Positions 13,754 to 28,350 of a stretch of DNA of 64,000 bases are shown in pieces. A program made the position numbers and the translations under genes. The DNA is taken from NCBI GenBank assembly GCA_036345935.2, contig JADWOT020000005.1, forward strand, positions 930,001-994,000. Reading direction: 5' to 3'. Each line of letters opens with the position of its first letter. The stretch's first letter is position 1. The DNA comes from Taenia hydatigena. Its lineage: Eukaryota; Platyhelminthes; Cestoda; Cyclophyllidea; Taeniidae. The notes beneath the pieces are model-generated. The model did no database searches, was not told the DNA's origin, and was given only the letters and a program-made list of their open reading frames with translations.

Positions 13754-16700
13754 ATGAAGATAGTTTGAGAATAATTAGGATTCGTCAATGCAGTTTAGGC
13801 ACTTGTAGGAACTGGCAAAACACAGTTAGTCATGAAAGGGAACTTAATCCATGCATGAGAAGGATATTTAAAAATCGGACACCGGAGGCCGAAGTAGTGC
13901 CTTTGGTTAAAGGTTCTTATGCATTTTAGGTGAATAAATTCCTGTAGGTTTTACCACACTGCAAGTCTACTTAAATTGGTTCGCCGAAAGGCTCGTGCTA
14001 AAAATTACGATCTCTAGGCACGTGTTGGCATATTCCTTGGAATAAGGGCGATCCAATAATAATTTTAAGGAGTAGGGACCACTGTTTAATGTTTGAATGG
14101 TGGTGTGCTGCACTTGCACCCTATCCTATCGCTTGGCAAGGATCTAGACCACAACTGCCATTGCAACACTTAACACTGCGACATCTTAATGTCCAGCTTG
14201 GAGTATCCGGCATAGCTTCATAACGAACGCAAAAATGCCATCTTCGAGTCATTATCGAAGTATGGTCGGCAAATAACGTGTGCAGATATATCTCAGACAG
14301 GTTGCGTTAACACATCAGTTATTTGATAGATTAACAAGGTGGAATCAAAAGGCACAATTGACACTCTGCCACTTTAATCAAGTGCGTTTGAATACCGACT
14401 TCACTCGGAAACGAATTCACATGTGTGGCTTACTAAGGCATAAAACGCAAGATTGCTATCAGCTAAGAAGCTCTTAGGTACAAATTCCCCGTAGGCAGCG
14501 TTCTTGGGGGAACGAATAGGTTTTGGATCGGCAGTGAAATTAACTGGAATTAGTGATGTTTGCCACCTATGCTGCATGGACAAAACTAAGGCATCATTGA
14601 TCGGTCAATAAACAACGTTAATAAGGCCGGAAAGTGTTGCACTCACTCAACCGATTGGTAAATTTATTCACTACTCATCGCACAAGCCCATGCTTTATAT
14701 GATGACGGATACTTGTTTGGCCGGCTTTTCTGAGGTCTTGTTGGATAGTTGCAATGCTTTGGAATCTTTGTTTTGATTTCTTTGCTATTGTCTGCCTTAT
14801 TCTATGGTGAATCTATAAGTGCATATTAGGTGATTTTAAAAATTGGTCTTCGTTTTGGCAAGACGAATGCATCGTTTTCACTTTTGCTAGTAGATCATAC
14901 TGTAAACAAGCCCAGCAGCGACCGCTTTCCACTTTGATAACAGTTATGCGTTAAGCGGCTTGGCTATTAAAGTGAGCCTATAAAGTGTATTAGTCAGCTT
15001 AAACAGGTCTCAAATTGAGCTGACGCGCTACAAACTAGCGCACTGTTTCATTGCTGGTAAGCTCAGAGATGGAAGGTTAGCATTTAAAGTAGCACCTACC
15101 CCAGAATTTCCTAATTCGCGATTAGAGAGAGAACAATAGGATTTGACGAAAGATTATGTTGCTACAAATGCGAAAGCGCGGTCGGGCATCGGAGTTTTTG
15201 AGAGCATAACACCAGCCCCTTTGAAGCTATGTTTCGCAAATTCCTATTACCGTAATTAGTGAAGTGACTGTTATGAAGGAAAAGCAAATAGTCGCTCCTT
15301 AATTGGTCGGCAAGCTTAGGCAACAATAAACGAACATACAATTCTTGCGAAAGAAGGAAGGAATGAAAACAAAGCTTAAAAAAGTGTGTTGTTCAGTGCT
15401 GATGGCACGTTGAAGGAGCATATACCAAACAGAGGATTTTTAAAAGGAGAAAAATCAAACTTTTTTTAAGTTTGGTAAAATGATAGAAGTGGTAAAAATA
15501 GTGGTGTCGACTAAGCAGATCGTTTCACTGATAAAAAGATACTTAAGCTTACGCGCGGATTTGCTGACACCGAGATAAATGCTGGGCCTACACCACATCA
15601 AGCGGGCTATCTTGACGAATATAAGTCAAATTGTTTAGGGTTAATTTAATGGCTCTCCCAGAATCTAGTTTCTCGTTCTAAATAAATCCATCAAAATTAA
15701 GTTAAGCCTAACTGTTTAATTGTTCCATTATAAAATGCGATGCTTCGCACTTTATCTCTTTAAAAATATTTTCATGATAACATTGTCATTATAAACACTT
15801 GCTTGCTTTTTCCATTTGGCTAATTTGAGCTCAACTTTGTAAACTTGTGGTTGATCAGTCTTATTGCCTTGTAACACAGCAGCATTCCTACCGCCACCTG
15901 ATAGAACCAAATATATTTATGCAATCCCACCCTCGAACATTACGGAACGACAATGACTCAAAAACTGTTAGGTCTGCTAAATGAAACGCTAATAAATTCG
16001 AGCATTAATAAGGCTTTGCGATTTATTGTTGCAAATTTATTCATCCTAACTGATGGAATACTGACGATAGCTTTCCAAACTGTAGCATTTACCTTATATC
16101 TTGGCTGCAGCACTATGCATGCGTATCTGCTGATAATCGAAGCCATCAATGCGGATAGTAGCATTCCGTATTTTGTTCTCCACACATTTTTAATCACGAA
16201 TAATGTCGCACACGTAATATGACGCCTTCGGAAACCCGCATGTCATGAAGGTAGCACAGTCAAGCATGAGGACATTGTCGTCCGTCGATATCGGAGTCAG
16301 GAGAGACCTTGACTTTTGTTGCCGCGAAGAAAAATCGTATAGAAAGGTACAAAGGCTCAAGTGGATTCTTCTTAAAAGCTAAATCTTCAGATTTCAAGTT
16401 AGTCTTTTTACATTCAGCCTTCACATTAAATTCTTCTTTAAATTTCCAAGCTCCTCTGCTTACCTCTCTATGCATCCCTGATGCCTGCAACTCACGCTCT
16501 ACTCCGCATCCACCCGCATGTAGAAGCGTCCGGACTTTCAACGGGTACAACTGCACAATGTAGGACATCACGTGCACCTGCAGGCATGGTGGCCAGGTGA
16601 CTGGCCGACTAATTCTCAGGCGGCTAGGGATGTAACGGTTACCAGGTTTGTTCACTTACGCGAATTTAAAATGTTTTTGACTGTTACTCCCTAGCGGCAA

Positions 16701-19700
16701 TCTGTAGACCCAGAGAAAATGAGGGCTCCTCAAGGGCCAATGAGGAAGGACAGAACAGGAATGCGGATCTATGTAAAGTTGAAAGGCGGTAATTAGAGCA
16801 GAACTCGCACGAAAATTGCATGAGACAAACGTAAGAAAGAATTCAATGTTAGTAGGTGAAAGCGTCATTCTGATCAGGTAAAGATTCATTCAAGACACAC
16901 ACACTCTGGTTGAATTTAAGGTCTAAAGTGTCAGCAGCGATTAATAGAGCCTAGATTTTTTTTGAGTTTTCCTTTCGCAAAGCACAAAACTACTCAGCTA
17001 CAATTTTGGGTTGTTGGAATTGGAATACACTTCTACTTGCTTCAGTCTATTTAATCGCTGTCGCCTCTGTAGTTGTTGGGTTAATGGATTGTTTTCAATG
17101 CTCTATTTTTGTCCTATACGGCTATAATTAGGTAGCATTAGCACTTTAGTGCACTGGGCAGGCAGCTGTCCTCTAATGATTAGTCGTAGTGAAATCTGCC
17201 GGAATAAACAGGGCGTGAGAAATGCGATTCTTCATAGATTGAAGTTACAGTCATTTGTCCTTTGATAATTTGTAGAACAGTACAATCAATGATAAATATT
17301 TTTGGGTTTATGAACTTTTGCCCATGTGGGGTGTTCTTTTTTGGAATTAAAAATGCGGCTTGATTAACTTACTCTTTTATCCAGTCTCTATTGTTTTGCT
17401 TTCACAGTCTAGTATAAAACCCGTTTCTTTTTTGTTCTTTGAGCATTGGAAGCTCATAATTTGCCTGTGTTACGTATGGTCGATAGCACGGGAAATGAAA
17501 ACAAAGAAGCAAACTTTTAGATCGTTTTCTTTCCTGGCCAGATTAATTTGTTATTCTGGACTAACTGTTACCTGCTTTGAAGCATTTGTGTCTTACATTA
17601 AGTGTAGAGAGTACCAGGGGCAACTATTAGAGACTACTAACAGTATACAGCCTTTGTTTCTGCCTCCGTTAGGAGGTTTTCTCTTTCCTAAATTATTAGT
17701 GAGGTAGCTGTAGCTCGTGCCAAAAAAATCAGCTACCATTTTGAATCCGAACTCCTCAAGGTCAGCCGTTGGTTAGTCCACATCTTTGTTCTGCAGCCGA
17801 GATTGTATTAAGGGTAAATTTAAAATGTATTCCAATGCTTTCAAATAAATGATAAATGTCCATGATGGTTAAGAATCAATCAGTATTGCTTTCCGAATCT
17901 TCGTCTTGATGTTTGTCAAGAGTAGGCATTTTTTAAATTGTCATAATTTAATGCAATATGCATTTGCCCTCAATCATTTTGAAAAAAGGGATAGAATCTT
18001 CCTGACTCGCTAAGGATAGTCATACTATTTTATTTTATGAGCAGTTGATAAATTAATTCTAATAGATTTTGCATGACACTGATGTTGCCTAATGCAGACC
18101 TACTCCATCTTTGTAGGCCGGGAGATGGACCATTGCTATTGACTGTCAAAACGAGAATGATTGCTGCTATTGCTACTGCAGACAGGGGAAGTGAGTACTT
18201 AATCATAAAACAACAATGATGCCCAGTTTGGTTTACTGTACTCCTGAGTCTACGTGTGAATGTCCTCTATTTAAAGCAGATGCGCAAACTTGGCGGCAAT
18301 CCTTTCTCGCCCGCTGCTAGTTATTTTATTTTGTAATATTTGTCGCACGCAAAATAAGATGGTCTACTTAGCTCTGCATTCAGCTACAGGTGCTGAACTC
18401 TTAGTAGTTACTTCTACTCTTGCTGCTAAATAATAGGCATAGGAATGGGTTTAAGTGGTTACGAAAATAATTAATTAACAAAATTATTGATCCTAATACG
18501 CGCAACCACTTCTCTAAAAGAAATTTATGTTTGCTGCCTTGGGGCCTTTAGATAAAATGGAGGCAATGCTTACGTAACCAGTCAATTCTATTCAGTGCTA
18601 GTACATTAAAGACCAGAAAATGTTCTTTGCTACTTAAACAAGGTTAAGTAATTTTATTCTTTTTGATAGTGATCATTCAGCCAAAGGTAAGCCCAAATCC
18701 AACTCGTATGTTGATTTTACTACACATGTACTGCAGAGCAGTGTAGCGGCGGTATTTTGAATCGAATTTCAGCGCTATTGAAATGTTAAGGACTAGGTGG
18801 AGACGGAGCATAGTAGACTTGTGGCGCAAGATTTATCCACTGCTCTGGTTCACTTAGTGCGCCGATGCAAGGAAATGATCTTCGCTCATTCCTCGGATTC
18901 TTACACTGTCTGCTTCAATACCGAAACCTTTTCACCATTTTCGAGTTTGCCTTCCGCTGCATTTCATCGCCGGTAAACATTATCGACGATGTCGACTTCC
19001 GATTACGTTTCCTTTTCCTCAAATCATTCATTTACCTCCTTATGCCACATCCGTCCTCCACTTTTTTTACGCCGCATGCATACGACACATTTCCGATAAA
19101 TCTTCACAACTCTCATTAAATATAATTTGTCTTATAACTTTTGCCTCGTTCTCTAAAAGATGCTTAAAAGTAGGGAACGAATAGGCTCTGAACACTGAAG
19201 TCAACTTATAAAATTTTTATGAGGAAAGTGAAGTAAATGTTCCCTTACTTATTTCATGATCAGACAACTGATAGGTTGGCAACGCTGAGAGGGATTGAAT
19301 CAGATAAGTTTCTAAGTAGCATTAGCTGTATGGAGGTGTAAGCCGCAATTTGATTAAAGGAATTGCCAAAATATTAGGAGGAAGTAAAGGACTTCCCCTA
19401 CAAAATATTAGGTGTGCCTTCTGCAAAATTTGCTCACGCCACACACAATTAATGTCTTCTCAGTCATCATCGCTTTGAATCGTTGAAACGGAATGTTTTT
19501 TTTTGTCAAGTAGGGTCAATTTTGCAGCTCTTTTTTTCCAATAGGAAGTTTTCTGTCAAAAAATTTATAAATATTGTCTTTTTGCAAGCGAAATTAGATA
19601 GTGGGCAACATCTAACGAGTTGGGATGTGTGCTAAAGCAGTATGACCATTCAGAACCTCAGCAGTCAGTGGGTTATCTGTCATAGTGACGACCATACAGA

Positions 19701-22700
19701 TATAAGACCGCACAGTTGCAAAGACGGCCCAGATGGAACGAAGTGTAAGAACAAGCTTTGTTTGGCCAACTTCACTTGCTCTACCTAGTGTTTCAGAAAA
19801 CCCTTCTTGTGCGCAGTGCTCATGCTCTATTCCTGTCCCTAAACTGAACTGAACATCACAGTCACTGTCCGAATCTCACTTTGCATTCATCTAGCAATTA
19901 GCAATAAGGTATCTTTTCAGTCCTCACACATTTTGCTCTTTTTGCGAACAATCTTCCTTAAGTTTCCTACTTAATGACCAAGGTGACTAAAAACTTATAG
20001 CTATTTACATGTCATCCCATCATTATAATGGGGTGGCCTTTTAACATTCGTAATCGCGAGCACAAATGATTTTTGGTGGGGCAGGCAACTTGAGGACAAG
20101 GACGTAAATGTAAGTCGAATTTGAGCTTTGTTACTCAAATAGGGGCAAAAAAGGGAAAATTGCATGAGCAAAACATAAGCCAACTGCGCTAGATGTACTT
20201 GACGTATACTCGAGAACCGGAATGGTAATGCTACAGAAGCTTTCGTCAGCAGGTTCAAAATCTCGGTTGGAAATGTCTCATCAAACTCTGTCAGAGTGAA
20301 TGTTTAAGGAAGATGTAGTTTGGCATTAATCATTCGGTCAGAAGTTGAAAGCTGTAGCCGTTGCGATCAATCTATGATCACCACAATGCCTAGAGTGTAG
20401 TAACAGGAAAGAAATATCCTTTTATGCTGTGGGCCTTTACTTAAGCCTGCAATAATTCGCGTGTTTCAAACCACTTACATGAAATGCTAGCATTCATCAG
20501 GAGGGCTAAAAGGTATACATCTAAGTACCCCAAATGCTTTAATAAGTTTCCTTGGAGGTGAATTTTAGCAACCAGCCATGTGTACGTGCGAAACGATCAA
20601 ATCAGCAAAACATGTCAACGCTTTTTTAGTCGAACATTTTTACTAAGTCACTTTAGTAGCATGCACAATCAAGTGGTCATCGCGACAGTTCAGGCGACCC
20701 CATTCGGTCTGCTTGTTATGAAGCGTAGAAAGTTAGGTACTGCACCAAGAAGGTTATTTCTGCAACGATCTTGAAGTCAATATTTGCATCGTTAGGGGCC
20801 AAGTTTACATCAACTTGTGCACGTATGTCACCTCCTCTTCTTTGGTTTTTATTCCGTTAACGTCTCATTTGTTATTAATTTTATTAATATGAAAAGATTT
20901 ATGATAGCGTTCTACGGCAGATAACAAAATTGCATTCTTCAAATAACCAGATGATAGTTTTGCCACCATCATTATTCATTCCGTGTTCTTCCATTCAAGC
21001 GGGATGGTAGGCTACTACCTATTTTACATTAGTCTTGAAAATAGGGTGCAGAAAATTAGCATGCAGATCCTTTGGTTCATAATAAGAGAGTTGCGAACCT
21101 GTTGGTGGGTGAAACAAAGGTTTCCACGCTACAGACGAATGAGGACTAGAAGAGTCACACTTCTACATGCTGCTGTCATGATGACTTTACTGATCCATCC
21201 CCTGTCCGTCTCATCGACCCCCATCACGTATGTCTTTGCAGCACCATCTTAACCGACTATTGTTCACAGCTGCTACTGCGCAACTGAATACTAGGGCCGC
21301 TAGTTTTACAATCCATTAACGTGCACAGATGCAGCTTGCTTACAACCCACGACAACACTTCCGAATTTTCTACCTGTTCATAGCGCATCAAAGCCTTGAA
21401 GGATTTTGACGGTCAACACAGATTATTTTGCACCAATGTGAAGACTGATGCGACACAAATTATTGCACAATCTAATCACAGATGATCCTGAACGGTCCAT
21501 TTGATCGATACTGAACACTCTCCAGCAACACTTATCCTTTAGTAAGCGGTTTCTATTGAGAAGAATCAGAATATGCTTCTCCAGCATTCGAGTCCTAAAT
21601 GAGCACTCAATCTCAAAACAAATGCTCTCTGGCTTTTGCCGCATTACACATTTTGACTGTCTTCGTGTAATAATTGGTAGCGTGCTGTCTTGATTTCGGA
21701 GTCAATGGCTGCATAATGCTAAATGAGAAGCCTCAACAAATGATCTTAAAAGATCCAGTTATTAAAAGTGCATTGAATGAAGCTTTTACCCATTGCTGTC
21801 TTTGAGCGTTAGTATATGATAAGACAAGTTGTAGGGTGGGTATGGAAACAGATCTGACCCAAATGCATGTATATATATATGTATACTAACCTGAAAGTTC
21901 CCATAAATATGTGATTGATGATTCCGATAACCGATTCGAAAACGTAGGTTTTACAAGAGATTGTTGAGTTTTCATCCTTTCTACCAAAGACTCCAGTGCA
22001 AAGTTCACTTAGTCAGTTCATTTTTAGGTTGGCAGTTTGTATTTGAGGGAGAAGCTAACTGTAGTCCTTTTTGAAAATGCTTTTAAAAGGGATAATTGTC
22101 TACTCTATGCCCCTAATTTGCTCACATTTTCTTAAATAACTGCTACAAGTTAAACGCTTTGTTCACAATTTTTTGCTTGTTCAAATCCTAAACCAAAACA
22201 TGGCGATTTACTAAGATGTTAGGCTATTACCTCTAATTGCTATTATAATAAAATATTAGTAAAATTTCCTATTAGAATGCGTGTGTTAACATGCAGTTGC
22301 CCTTCTCCTTCATTCCCTTGCTCTTCTCATCATAACCATCTATCCTTGATAGCAGAATGCCTTTAGCCTCCGCAGCTTAGCGGTGAAGAAACTAATACCT
22401 TGATGGGAATGGACTATACCACCGGAATTTTAAGCCGTCGGCAAGTTTTCATACTGATATCAGACAGTATGATAGTTTTTACGCGTTTTGAACCCTAGTT
22501 ACTATTTGATTTCATAAGCTTCAAATTTTTTGCAAAAATAGAGGGATGAAAATTATTGTCCATATTCCATTGGTAGTCACTCAGAGTGATAGGTTACGGA
22601 AGTGGATTCTATAGCTCGCGTGTTTCCGCTCCAAAACTGCATTCTAGCATCCCGCCTGATCACCTAATCAGAACGAATTAGACTGATTAGTACATTTGAA

Positions 22701-25700
22701 AAGAAATGCCGTAAGATAAATAGTTGGTTGCAAAATTGATTGGTTGCATGAAGACCGCGGATCGTAATGACAGCAGCATGAATTTGTATGCTGTTATTCA
22801 AAGAGATATGTGGTCGAATCCTGCCATAAAAGATTACACCGCCGTCAGAAGCAAAAAAATTATTTGAATTTTTATAATTTTTGCCACAATTCTCACTTTT
22901 GTTAGTCGAATCTTATCCCCAATCACTGCTACCCAAGACGGCCAATCAATCTGGATTGGCGACTGCAAGTTCTCGTAAATAAGTCACCGCTGAAGGCATA
23001 GAATTTGTTGGGGAACTCATTCATAAAATTCAAGACATCAAATATACGTAACGTTAATGGTAAAGAATAAAACTTGCTGTAATATCCACCAGACAGCAGC
23101 ATCATCGCTGCCACGTTTGCATCCACGACGAAGAAAATAAACAGCAGATGAGTTCCACTCAGTAAAATGTAGAGTCCCACCGAGAATGCGACCATTTAAG
23201 CGTTCGCCGCCGCGGATATGGCTGTAGTTCGAAGACTGCTATAAATTATCCCTTGGGCGGATCGGTGAGAGACTCGCCCGTGGAACTTCTTGGCAGAAGT
23301 GCTGAATCTGAAGGATCCGATGGCTACCCTGAAAAAAGATGCTCTCGGTTGCAGCAGCTGGAAGGCAGGGAGCAAGAACATTTCCAGGGGCCGAATCTTT
23401 TAACAGTATGCCTGTTTCGTTTGAGCATTGGCCACCTGTCGTTGAAGAGACCCCACTTTCCTTAAAAAAAAGGCGAATTTTCACATACAAAGGCATGAAT
23501 GGGGTCAACTGACGGGATTAATGCGCAGACTTGCTTTTCTTGTTAATTTAGAGTGTAAAGAACCCATTCTCAGTTGCGCATCATTTGCTTCCAGTACCTC
23601 AATGAGGGGACATTTGTGTCCAAAATTTAAAGCTGAAAAATTAAATTGGCTTTCCCACAAAATAAAAGATGAACGAACTGCATTAAAGTCAGTTGGCCAC
23701 CTTTAAGTCGGTCACTGAGGCCAGCATACTATTGAACATTCCCATTTTTCATTAGAATAAGCATTTCCCTGCTGAATAGGACAAAGAAAGAGTAGTCCAG
23801 ATACGACTAAGATAATATGGATTCCTAAAACAAACTATTCCGCTAACTAAAAACCTGCATTCTTAAGTTCACGAATGCGCTAGACGCCGGATTGAGGAGC
23901 AAGGAACCATCTATCAAAATATTTCAGCATATTTTTCGTGCCTGTAACATTCAAGGCTAGTCATAAGAGTTTGCCGTTCCGATTCCGTATTTTTTTCGTT
24001 CTTTGGCATGAGTTGCATTCATTTCCTTATCGATTCCAAAAGTAGTGATAACTGATTAGTGTCCGAAGTATAGATCCCTAAGTAACCAACTCCACAGCTC
24101 TCTTCTGACTCCGGATGATGCTTCGCACATAAGTGCAGGGACCTTAAGTTGTTGTAAGTCCTGCCGAATAAGCGTTACAAATTTCTCGGGTTGTATGATG
24201 CACCTTGGTGCATGTCGTTGTGAGTGAATTAGTGATTAAGGCAGAGAAAACAATACAATTAATTGTAACGACCACTGTGACGCTGGTTTATTGCAGCCAC
24301 ATTTGACATGGTTCCCACTTTCATTAATGCTCCTCCATTCTCGCTACTATTCACTCCGCCAAATGCAATGTTCATTGTGGCGAAGGTCCTCCAAAACTCA
24401 GCCATCTATTTTGATAACATCCCGAACATTACAGGAGCTTTGAAGGAATTATCTCATTGTTAAAAGCAGCCTGCATAAGCCAAATAGTTGATTCTCATGA
24501 TCGGCTTGTTGATTTAGCAAGACGAAGTGTCAGGTGACAAGAGGTCACTGTTCTGAAAAATCGATCCTCTCCTTTATGCTGGCATTAGTGTGTCATACTT
24601 TGTGCTCAGCGTTTTATACAGGAATCATCAAGTTCTAATGCGGTAGAAGGGTAAGGCTGTGCACACAGGCACACAGTCAGTTAAGCCTGATCAAAATTCG
24701 TGCAACATGGCAAAGGAGCACCATATGTAAGAGCGCGCCTACATCTTGATGGATGTGGCAGTGGGTGCAAAAATATGAATCTGGCCTAAACAATGGCAGA
24801 GTCTGTGTAAGACCATTTGTGCCACTTTGCGATTGTAAGTTAAAAGCAGAGTAGGATGCTGAGCAGACAGCTCTATCTCCTGCGCTCAACGTTAATGCAA
24901 TTAATGGACTTGGTTAAGGGACATATGATCTTAACCGTGCGCGTTGAGTAGGCTTTTAAGCCATCAGGCAAGAAGGTAATTGCATCAGCCCATCACGTGG
25001 ACTGATCCATGCTACACAGTCGACGCATAAAAATGCGCACACACAGGAACGTATGATCATTTTGCTTTCTGTAAAGCCGGTGCATTTCGATGGGAAGAAA
25101 GGACACAGAAGTGCAGGCCAACGACTTCTCTTACGTGCGCCGTCATGGCTACGCATTGCAGCCAAAGGGTTAGTAAGAAACGTGCTTGCAGATGGTTGGC
25201 TAACACGAAGATACGCGCCGCGGCGGTGCCTGGATTCAGTAGCGCTTATTTAGCACTTAACTACTGTGCCAATCTGGGGTTTGGGATGCAATCGCCATGG
25301 TTTTTTTTGACTAAGTTTATGTGTCGAGAAAGTCATTTGCTGATTTTTAAGGCAAAATCCACAGATCTTTCTCTAATTCCGACCACTTTCCGATGAGAAA
25401 TTGAAAATGCCTCCATAAAAGAGCGTGCGCCAACGGCGGATAATAAAGTGGTCAATTAAAATGTAAGGCACAGATAACCAGCTTAAAGAAAATGAAGGCT
25501 TTTTTAGGCACCAAGCAAAGGAAATGACGCGCAGTTATCAATTAAGAGTTGCTAATATTTTTTTTCTTTCAAAATGAGTTTGTGCCCCTGTTAATGTTTT
25601 CAAATTTATGGTTAGCATTGAAGCTTACGAGGAAGTAGCGCAGGATCTAGTTTTAAATCACCATAATTTCTTCAACTAATACAATGTAAAGCATGCGAAC

Positions 25701-26394
25701 AGCAGTAAAAACTTTTGCTCTCAAATATTCAAGATTTGTCAAGGCAACACGAAGAATGATATATGGCCTACAGTTATTTGGTAAGATTCGATCCATTGAT
25801 AAAAGTCTTTCATGACTGTGCCTCATTCGACTGAGTTGCGCGTAAAATTTGGATATGCATGGAGTGCCTTTCTGTGCTCTTACGATTTTTACGATGTCAA
25901 ATCTAATAAAAATTATTTGTCTGGACGTAATATATGCTAATTTAGACGAGTTTAGCATTAGCTTATCTGGCATAAATTTGTGTGATAATTGCTTTATTTT
26001 GCGCATCTTACTGTAAACTGAGTTAACGCTAGATTTATAATCAGAAACACTTGTAGTTATTGACAAGGTATTTCTAGAGCTGTATTTGTTAGCAACTCAA
26101 TTTCACTAATCAAGAGAGGAAAGCAGTAAAACTTTAAGCATAGCGCCGGTAGAGACGCACACAATGGCCACGATGTGTATGTTCCAATCTAATGATGCTG
26201 TTCGAATACTAATGTAAAGCTGTTACTTTTCTCATGTAGTTCTTTTGCGCTTCCCATTTTTGCGGTGACATTCTCTTCCCATTAACATTCCATGGCGACC
26301 ATAATATTAGGCATGCTCATTGGTTGATGCCACCATTGTTGCATCTTTAAACCATACCGATTGCCCAATTTGACATTTAATGGAGAAATATAGG
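13754..26394. other. No recognised gene; scattered open frames
   Basis: No domain was recognised over these 12.6 kb. Frames of note, none identified: 16,260-16,655 (minus, 131 codons, possible acceptor CTGCAG and donor GTGAGT around 16,490-16,580); 17,360-17,707 (plus, 115 codons, hydrophobic, preceded in-frame by a pyrimidine-rich acceptor TTGCTTTCACAG near 17,408); 22,929-23,508 (minus, hydrophobic, interrupted by an in-frame TAA at 23,196); 25,653-26,066 (minus, 137 codons). About one such frame of 130 codons is expected by chance on this scale. 18,865-19,119 is strongly pyrimidine-rich on the plus strand. Confidence 0.4.
21869..21886. repeat. TA microsatellite palindrome
   Basis: This is an 18-bp tract GTATATATATATGTATAC, a near-palindromic TA run. 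It is a simple sequence with no nearby gene that it could obviously serve as a promoter. Confidence 0.6.
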
Positions 26395-27350
26395 ATTCCG
26401 CCCAGAATTTAGCACATCTCAATGCATGAACTGCAATGAATTTGGAAAAACGGCAAGGTGACCGGTTGCTCTTAGGTGAAAAGACAATCACCGGGATCAC
26501 ATCAGCGACTGATGAAGTGCTGGGCGCGCAATGCGTGATGCGCTGGTGTGAGTATGGAGGTGGGTTTACTTTACCAAGGCAGTGTTGTGATTTCATCCTA
26601 CACGTCACCTTGTAAGAACTGCTGTCAAGTAATAAGCCGTGTTTGGATGCCTAGGGCTCAATTGCGTTTTAAGGTCACGGGATGCTAATGATAAGATATG
26701 ACAGCTGCATAACGTACGGTTTGATATTACAGCTAAACAATATGCTGGTAGCTTTAAGAATATCGCATTTGACTGACAAATTAATTTTTCGTGAGCGTCT
26801 CCTAGAGTAATGTCACTAAACAAAAACTAGATCAACATCCAAAGCCTTTTGATGACTAGTCAATATACTTGAATATTCTCTATCTTAATCGCTTTAATCG
26901 CCTTAATTTAGCTTTAGTTGGTATCGAGGAATGCACTGTGCAATGGATTAATAAAACGCTTTAATCACATCATGGTGCAAGCGAGACAAATCATGGTATC
27001 GAAAGCACCAGCTCACTTCACGATCTGCTTCGAGTGCCCACTCTCGAGTCTGCTTGGTTAAAGGAGTTAATGAGCCATCTTTGAGAGTCTAGCAAATGGT
27101 GAAATGAGCTTTTTTTGTAGAAACACTCAACCGTTGTGGCTAAAAACATAAATTCGTCAATCGTCGCGATAAAATTATTCCAAATCTGTTTTTTACTGGC
27201 GCCTATTAATTTGGAGGTCACGAATGCTACCACAATGAGTTTGAAACACTCATGTCTATTTTGTGATCCAAAGAATGTCAGCAACTCATAAATCATCCCT
27301 TTTATGCTTTCCCATCCTAAGGAGTTAAGAAGCACATGCATGGAGGTAAA
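26395..27350 (-). repeat. R1 family, copy A
   Basis: This aligns over its length with R1-B (45,385-46,375), with close stretches such as AAAACTAGATCAA.ATCC at about 26,822 and 45,840, CTTAATTTAGCTTTAG near 26,902 and 45,919, and AATTTAGCACATC near 26,405 and 45,395. Read on the minus strand it holds open frames (27,018-27,362, 114 codons; 26,282-26,608, 108 codons; 26,605-26,823). Some residues agree with copy B in the same frame (NRTLCSC..LSLA versus NHTVCSC..LALA; IGASKKQIW versus SKRQ.KRMG; FIATIDEF versus FITTIDKI). This suggests descent from a protein-coding gene of unknown identity. Copy A is more open than B. I recognise no domain. Confidence 0.6.
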
Positions 27351-28109
27351 CATGCGTGACAAGGAACTAAATCCTTCATCTCATAAATATTAGTTTATTT
27401 TAGTGCGAAGTGATTTCACCAATGTAACAATGCAAAAGGAATAAATACCACCTTTCTAAGCTGAATAAATGGGTCTTTTGATCTAAGTCCCCTATCCAAC
27501 TCGAGCATTCTATATAATGTGCCATTTACATTCACTTCTTTCAAAACCAGGCAGGCGGATTTCGGCACCCAAATAGAGAAGATAGAGATGAGCAAAAGCG
27601 GGAAATGAGTTGCACTGGGTCACAGGTGGATATTCTCTGCATCAAATCATGGTATGGTCTAAAATTCGAGAAAACAAGAGGTGGGTCAAAGGGGTGATTT
27701 GTAAGGGTGAGCAAATAAGCGTTTCTAGAACACAATTCGTGTTTGCTTAGGCAGCTGTGACAAGATAATGCTATTAGAGACAGAATATCTAGACCACTCA
27801 TCCCGAATGATTAGTCGTCTTAGAGTGATCGATTAGTTGCCAGTTCAGATCGGACCAACATTTGTATAGATACACTGACCGCTACTTGATCAGTTGAAGA
27901 CCGCACTTTTGTCCTAGATCAGTCGCATCTGCTCTTTGTCTCCTTTCTTGCCTGCAAAGTTAACCTTAGATCAAATTGGAGGACGGTCTCGAAAATATGG
28001 GACAGAGAGCAAATTTTACAGGAACTCTATAGGCGCTGGTGTTAAAATAGGATGCGCATTTCACATCAATAGCGAAAGCACTCCCCAATTCGCCACAGCA
28101 ACGGCTACA
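27351..28109. other. No recognised gene between R1-A and the histone relics
   Basis: The frame 27,541-27,801 (minus, 86 codons) and the start of a plus frame at 27,936 show no motif. A weak H4-like reading (GVK followed by IG) at about 28,035 was not accepted. Confidence 0.4.
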
Positions 28110-28350
28110 AATCAAATGAAAAGGAGAATACTATTGCTAAGGGCAGCCATGATGGTGATGATGGAACCGATATTCTAACCGAAGTTCTTCGGCATGTGGG
28201 TGTTTTGTCTCCAGCATCGTCAATGATAACCACCTCTCCTGCAGCTCTTATCGCACCACCGGCACCAATCTGCATAGCTGGCAACTACGAATTCCATCTA
28301 ACGAAACGCAAGCATTCATCTACCAACACACAAGATGGAGACGACAAGAT
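28110..28350 (-). pseudogene. Histone H2A relic (copy 1)
   Basis: Minus-strand pieces match H2A in order. CVGR..LAFR..EF matches the PVGRIHRLLRKGNY region (about 28,285-28,326). AMQIGAGGA matches AERVGAGAP (28,255-28,280), followed by RAAGEVV and AG for the AAEVLELAG helix with about seven residues deleted. The string TIM-AA-LSN matches TIAQGGVLPN near 28,133-28,160. In-frame stops and small indels are present. The plus strand opposite has a long open frame, which I treat as a shadow. The match is by eye, aided by gaps. Confidence 0.5.

Noticed and set aside
22178..22196. GTTCAAATCC, like a tRNA T-loop
   Set aside because: No matching acceptor stem, D-loop or anticodon stem around it.
22929..23508. 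Hydrophobic minus frames that could be a membrane protein
   Set aside because: An in-frame TAA at 23,196 separates them and no splice pair removes it convincingly; kept only as a note.
27960..28070. H4-like reading GVK..IG on the plus strand
   Set aside because: Too short, and no downstream H4 motif follows before the H2A relic.
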